Of a stretch of 7,468 nucleotides of DNA, positions 5,598 through 7,468 are shown piece after piece. Source of the DNA: CAZSLZ01 sp964607865. GTDB lineage: Bacteria; Vulcanimicrobiota; JAJTBE01; CAZSLZ01. Position 1 is the stretch's first letter; every line of letters starts with the position of its first letter. Where the stretch lies: the NCBI GenBank assembly GCA_964607865.1, contig CAZSLZ010000148.1, forward strand, positions 1-7,468, given 5' to 3'. The position numbers were made by a program, and so were the translations under genes. Below the pieces are notes generated by a model, which was not told the DNA's origin, ran no database searches, and saw only the letters and a program-made list of their open reading frames with translations.

Positions 5598-7468
5598 ATG
5601 ATAACTAAAAAAAGTAAATACAACTTCTTATTATTATTTGCCCTTGCAGTCTTAATTATTTCCATGGTATTGGGTTTTTATGTTTCCTTTTATCTTAACA
5701 ATTTCTCCCGCTTTTTTCTAATAATGTCAGCAGGCGCCCTGGGAACCCTTTTTGTGGTCTTTATTATCTACTTTTCATCTCTTGTACTAAAAAAATACAC
5801 CCAACCTGATCATTCCATGCTTACTTACCTGGTAATTTTTCCCCTTGCTTCCCTCATCAGTGGTATTCTGGTGGAAATTTCTGTTTTCAGGCTGGGAGGC
5901 ATCCATTATTTATGGATTATTGGCACAACCATCACTATTTCTATTATCGGTGTGGGAATTTTTATACACCAGAGAATCAGAGAATTGATTCTTGATTCCC
6001 TGGACTCACTCGAAAAAGTCTATGGAAAGATAATTTTCTCTCTTAACCAGGCGCTGGAAGCAATTGAACCATATAACACAGGCCACTGCGAAAGGGTAGC
6101 CTGGTACTCGGTACATACGGCTCGAAAAATGGGCATGTCTGACGAACAATGTCTGAATGTTTTAAGGGCAGGGCTGCTTCATGACCTGGGAAAGATTGGC
6201 ATAAGCGAAAAAATTCTATTAAAGGTCAACAAATTAAAGCAGAATGAATGGGAACTTATTAAACATCACCCCATGATTGCACGGCAAATTTTAAAACCAC
6301 TGAAAAGCCTGGAAAAAGTCAGCCAGATTATCAATTTCCATCACGAACGCCCCGACGGCGGGGGGTATCAGAAAGTCCCCGACAACTTGATCCCCCAGGA
6401 ATCAAAAATCATTTTTGTTGCAGAAGCCTTTGACACCATGACCACAGTAAAGCCCTATGGCAAAACTCTGCACTATAAACAGGCACTGGAAGAATTGAAG
6501 AATGAAAAGGATTCTCAGTTTGACTCTGAAGTGGTGGATGCCTTCGTGGAATATATTGAAGAACAGGAAAATTTCTATCCTCCGGATCACACTGAAATAA
6601 GAAGAAAATTAAATATTGATGATATTTTAACTGAACAGGACATTGAAATAAAACCAATAAGAAATATCAGGGAAGTCAACCGGGGCCTGGCTTGGTTAAC
6701 CGAGTTCTATAATCTCATGGGAATAAGAAAACGGCAATTCTCGAGTTACCTTATGGTATGCCTTGTGGCCGGAACAATTCTGGGCCTGTTAATGGGATTC
6801 ACCATTTATTCATACTCCGCAGATTTCCTTCAGTTTATCTCTTTTTTCCTTCAGGGTTTCTGCGGAGGAATTCTGGTTTTTATTCTGGGAGTCAGTTTTA
6901 TCAAAATTATCAACCACTTACCCAGAGAAAAAACCCCCTCTTTTTTATATACCCCTGCTGGGCGGGCACTGGTATTCTTTCCCGCCGGGCTCATCGCAGC
7001 TTCTTTTTCATTAAATTTCATATATTTAAATTTCACTCATATTCACAGCCCGGGCCTTTCCTTCTGGAATATTTCCTACATATTATTTGGAGGAATCTTA
7101 GCTTCGCTGATAAGCTATTTCGCGCATATTTACCGAAAAATTTCTCATGTACTGGTTACTAATTTCAATAACCTCCAAATGCTTTACTTCGAACTGATTT
7201 ATTCTCTTGCCTTTGCCCTTGAAGCCAAGGACCCCTATACCAAGGGGCACACCGAAAGAGTCGCCCGGTATTCGGAAATGATTGCCCAAATGCTGGGTAT
7301 GGAAGAAAAAGAAAGGGAAGATCTCAAGCTTGCAGCTTTTTTTCATGATATAGGAAAGATAGGGGTTAAACTTACGGTGTTAAACAAGAACGGCCGGCTG
7401 GAGGAGGATGAATTCAAACTTATTAAACAGCATCCGGGAATAGGGGCAGAAATAATAAAAACCACAGG
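5598..7468 (+). CDS. Tandem (4TM-HD-GYP)x2 membrane protein, 3' truncated by the window
   Basis: The frame stays open from ATG 5598-5600 to the last base (623 codons plus 2 nt), with no stop or frameshift. Four hydrophobic helices (about 10-32, 40-64, 74-97, 103-123) and a helical linker lead into HD-GYP domain 1 (about 150-330): GHCERV with His163, LHDLGK with His195/Asp196/Lys199, His224, then HHERPDGGGYQ with His248/His249 and the GYP altered to GYQ (Gln258), and VAEAFDTM with Glu276 in place of the usual metal-ligand Asp. Four more helices (about 384-405, 410-438, 455-478, 488-511) follow, then HD-GYP domain 2 from about 535: EAKDPYTKGHTERV with His551, FHDIGK with His583/Asp584/Lys587, and QHPGIG with His612. 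Its HH/GYP part lies off the right edge. HD-GYP proteins hydrolyse c-di-GMP (some cGAMP) at a binuclear metal site in the cytoplasm. Domain 2 looks canonical so far, and domain 1 is nearly complete with two substitutions. There is no strong Shine-Dalgarno; the start lies 9 nt after the upstream stop, suggesting coupling. Confidence 0.92.
   Translation, partial: MITKKSKYNFLLLFALAVLIISMVLGFYVSFYLNNFSRFFLIMSAGALGTLFVVFIIYFSSLVLKKYTQPDHSMLTYLVIFPLASLISGILVEISVFRLGGIHYLWIIGTTITISIIGVGIFIHQRIRELILDSLDSLEKVYGKIIFSLNQALEAIEPYNTGHCERVAWYSVHTARKMGMSDEQCLNVLRAGLLHDLGKIGISEKILLKVNKLKQNEWELIKHHPMIARQILKPLKSLEKVSQIINFHHERPDGGGYQKVPDNLIPQESKIIFVAEAFDTMTTVKPYGKTLHYKQALEELKNEKDSQFDSEVVDAFVEYIEEQENFYPPDHTEIRRKLNIDDILTEQDIEIKPIRNIREVNRGLAWLTEFYNLMGIRKRQFSSYLMVCLVAGTILGLLMGFTIYSYSADFLQFISFFLQGFCGGILVFILGVSFIKIINHLPREKTPSFLYTPAGRALVFFPAGLIAASFSLNFIYLNFTHIHSPGLSFWNISYILFGGILASLISYFAHIYRKISHVLVTNFNNLQMLYFELIYSLAFALEAKDPYTKGHTERVARYSEMIAQMLGMEEKEREDLKLAAFFHDIGKIGVKLTVLNKNGRLEEDEFKLIKQHPGIGAEIIKTT

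Noticed and set aside
6402..7346. Short ORFs at 6402-6657 (minus), 6758-7162 (plus), 6851-7036 (minus) and 7098-7346 (minus)
   Set aside because: All lie within the uninterrupted 5598-7468 reading frame that encodes recognisable HD-GYP motifs and TM helices; none shows a domain of its own.

Overview
This is a moderately AT-rich bacterial chromosomal window. I see no phage, IS, CRISPR, tRNA or rRNA signatures. The genes are the 3' end of a DedA/VTT-type membrane protein, elongation factor P, a very large TPR protein with two degenerate GGDEF domains, an unrecognised cysteine-containing protein, and a membrane protein with two HD-GYP domains that runs off the right edge. EF-P, DedA and HD-GYP are too widespread to fix a phylum. 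The abundance of multi-domain signalling proteins fits a free-living bacterium, and the lineage is left open.

Layout: 1-339 (+) is the C-terminal part of a YqaA/DedA-like integral membrane protein. It converges, with only 5 nt between stop codons, on efp (345-902, -). Upstream of efp on the same strand, 79 nt away, lies the 1128-residue TPR/GGDEF-like protein (982-4368, -). A 365-nt AT-rich divergent intergenic region (4369-4733) follows. It holds a TATAAT box, an imperfect 10-bp dyad with a competing alternative pairing, a perfect 8-bp inverted repeat and a possible 11-codon leader ORF. To its right are an unknown 284-residue protein (4734-5588, +) and, 9 nt after its stop, a continuous open frame from 5598 to the window end. 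That frame encodes 4 TM helices, an HD-GYP domain, another 4 TM helices and a second HD-GYP domain.

The common theme is cyclic-di-nucleotide-type signalling architecture. One side of the divergent region carries a protein with two GGDEF folds whose catalytic motifs are both destroyed (ADNRF and SDEIF in place of GGDEF), so it is likely an effector or scaffold and not a cyclase. The other side carries a tandem HD-GYP protein, the family of c-di-GMP phosphodiesterases. It is probably co-transcribed with a protein of unknown function that has a potential four-Cys site. That these form one functional module is inference from proximity only. The most noteworthy items are the duplicated (4TM-HD-GYP)x2 architecture, the doubly degenerate GGDEF protein with its roughly 330-residue basic disordered linker, and the structured divergent intergenic region.
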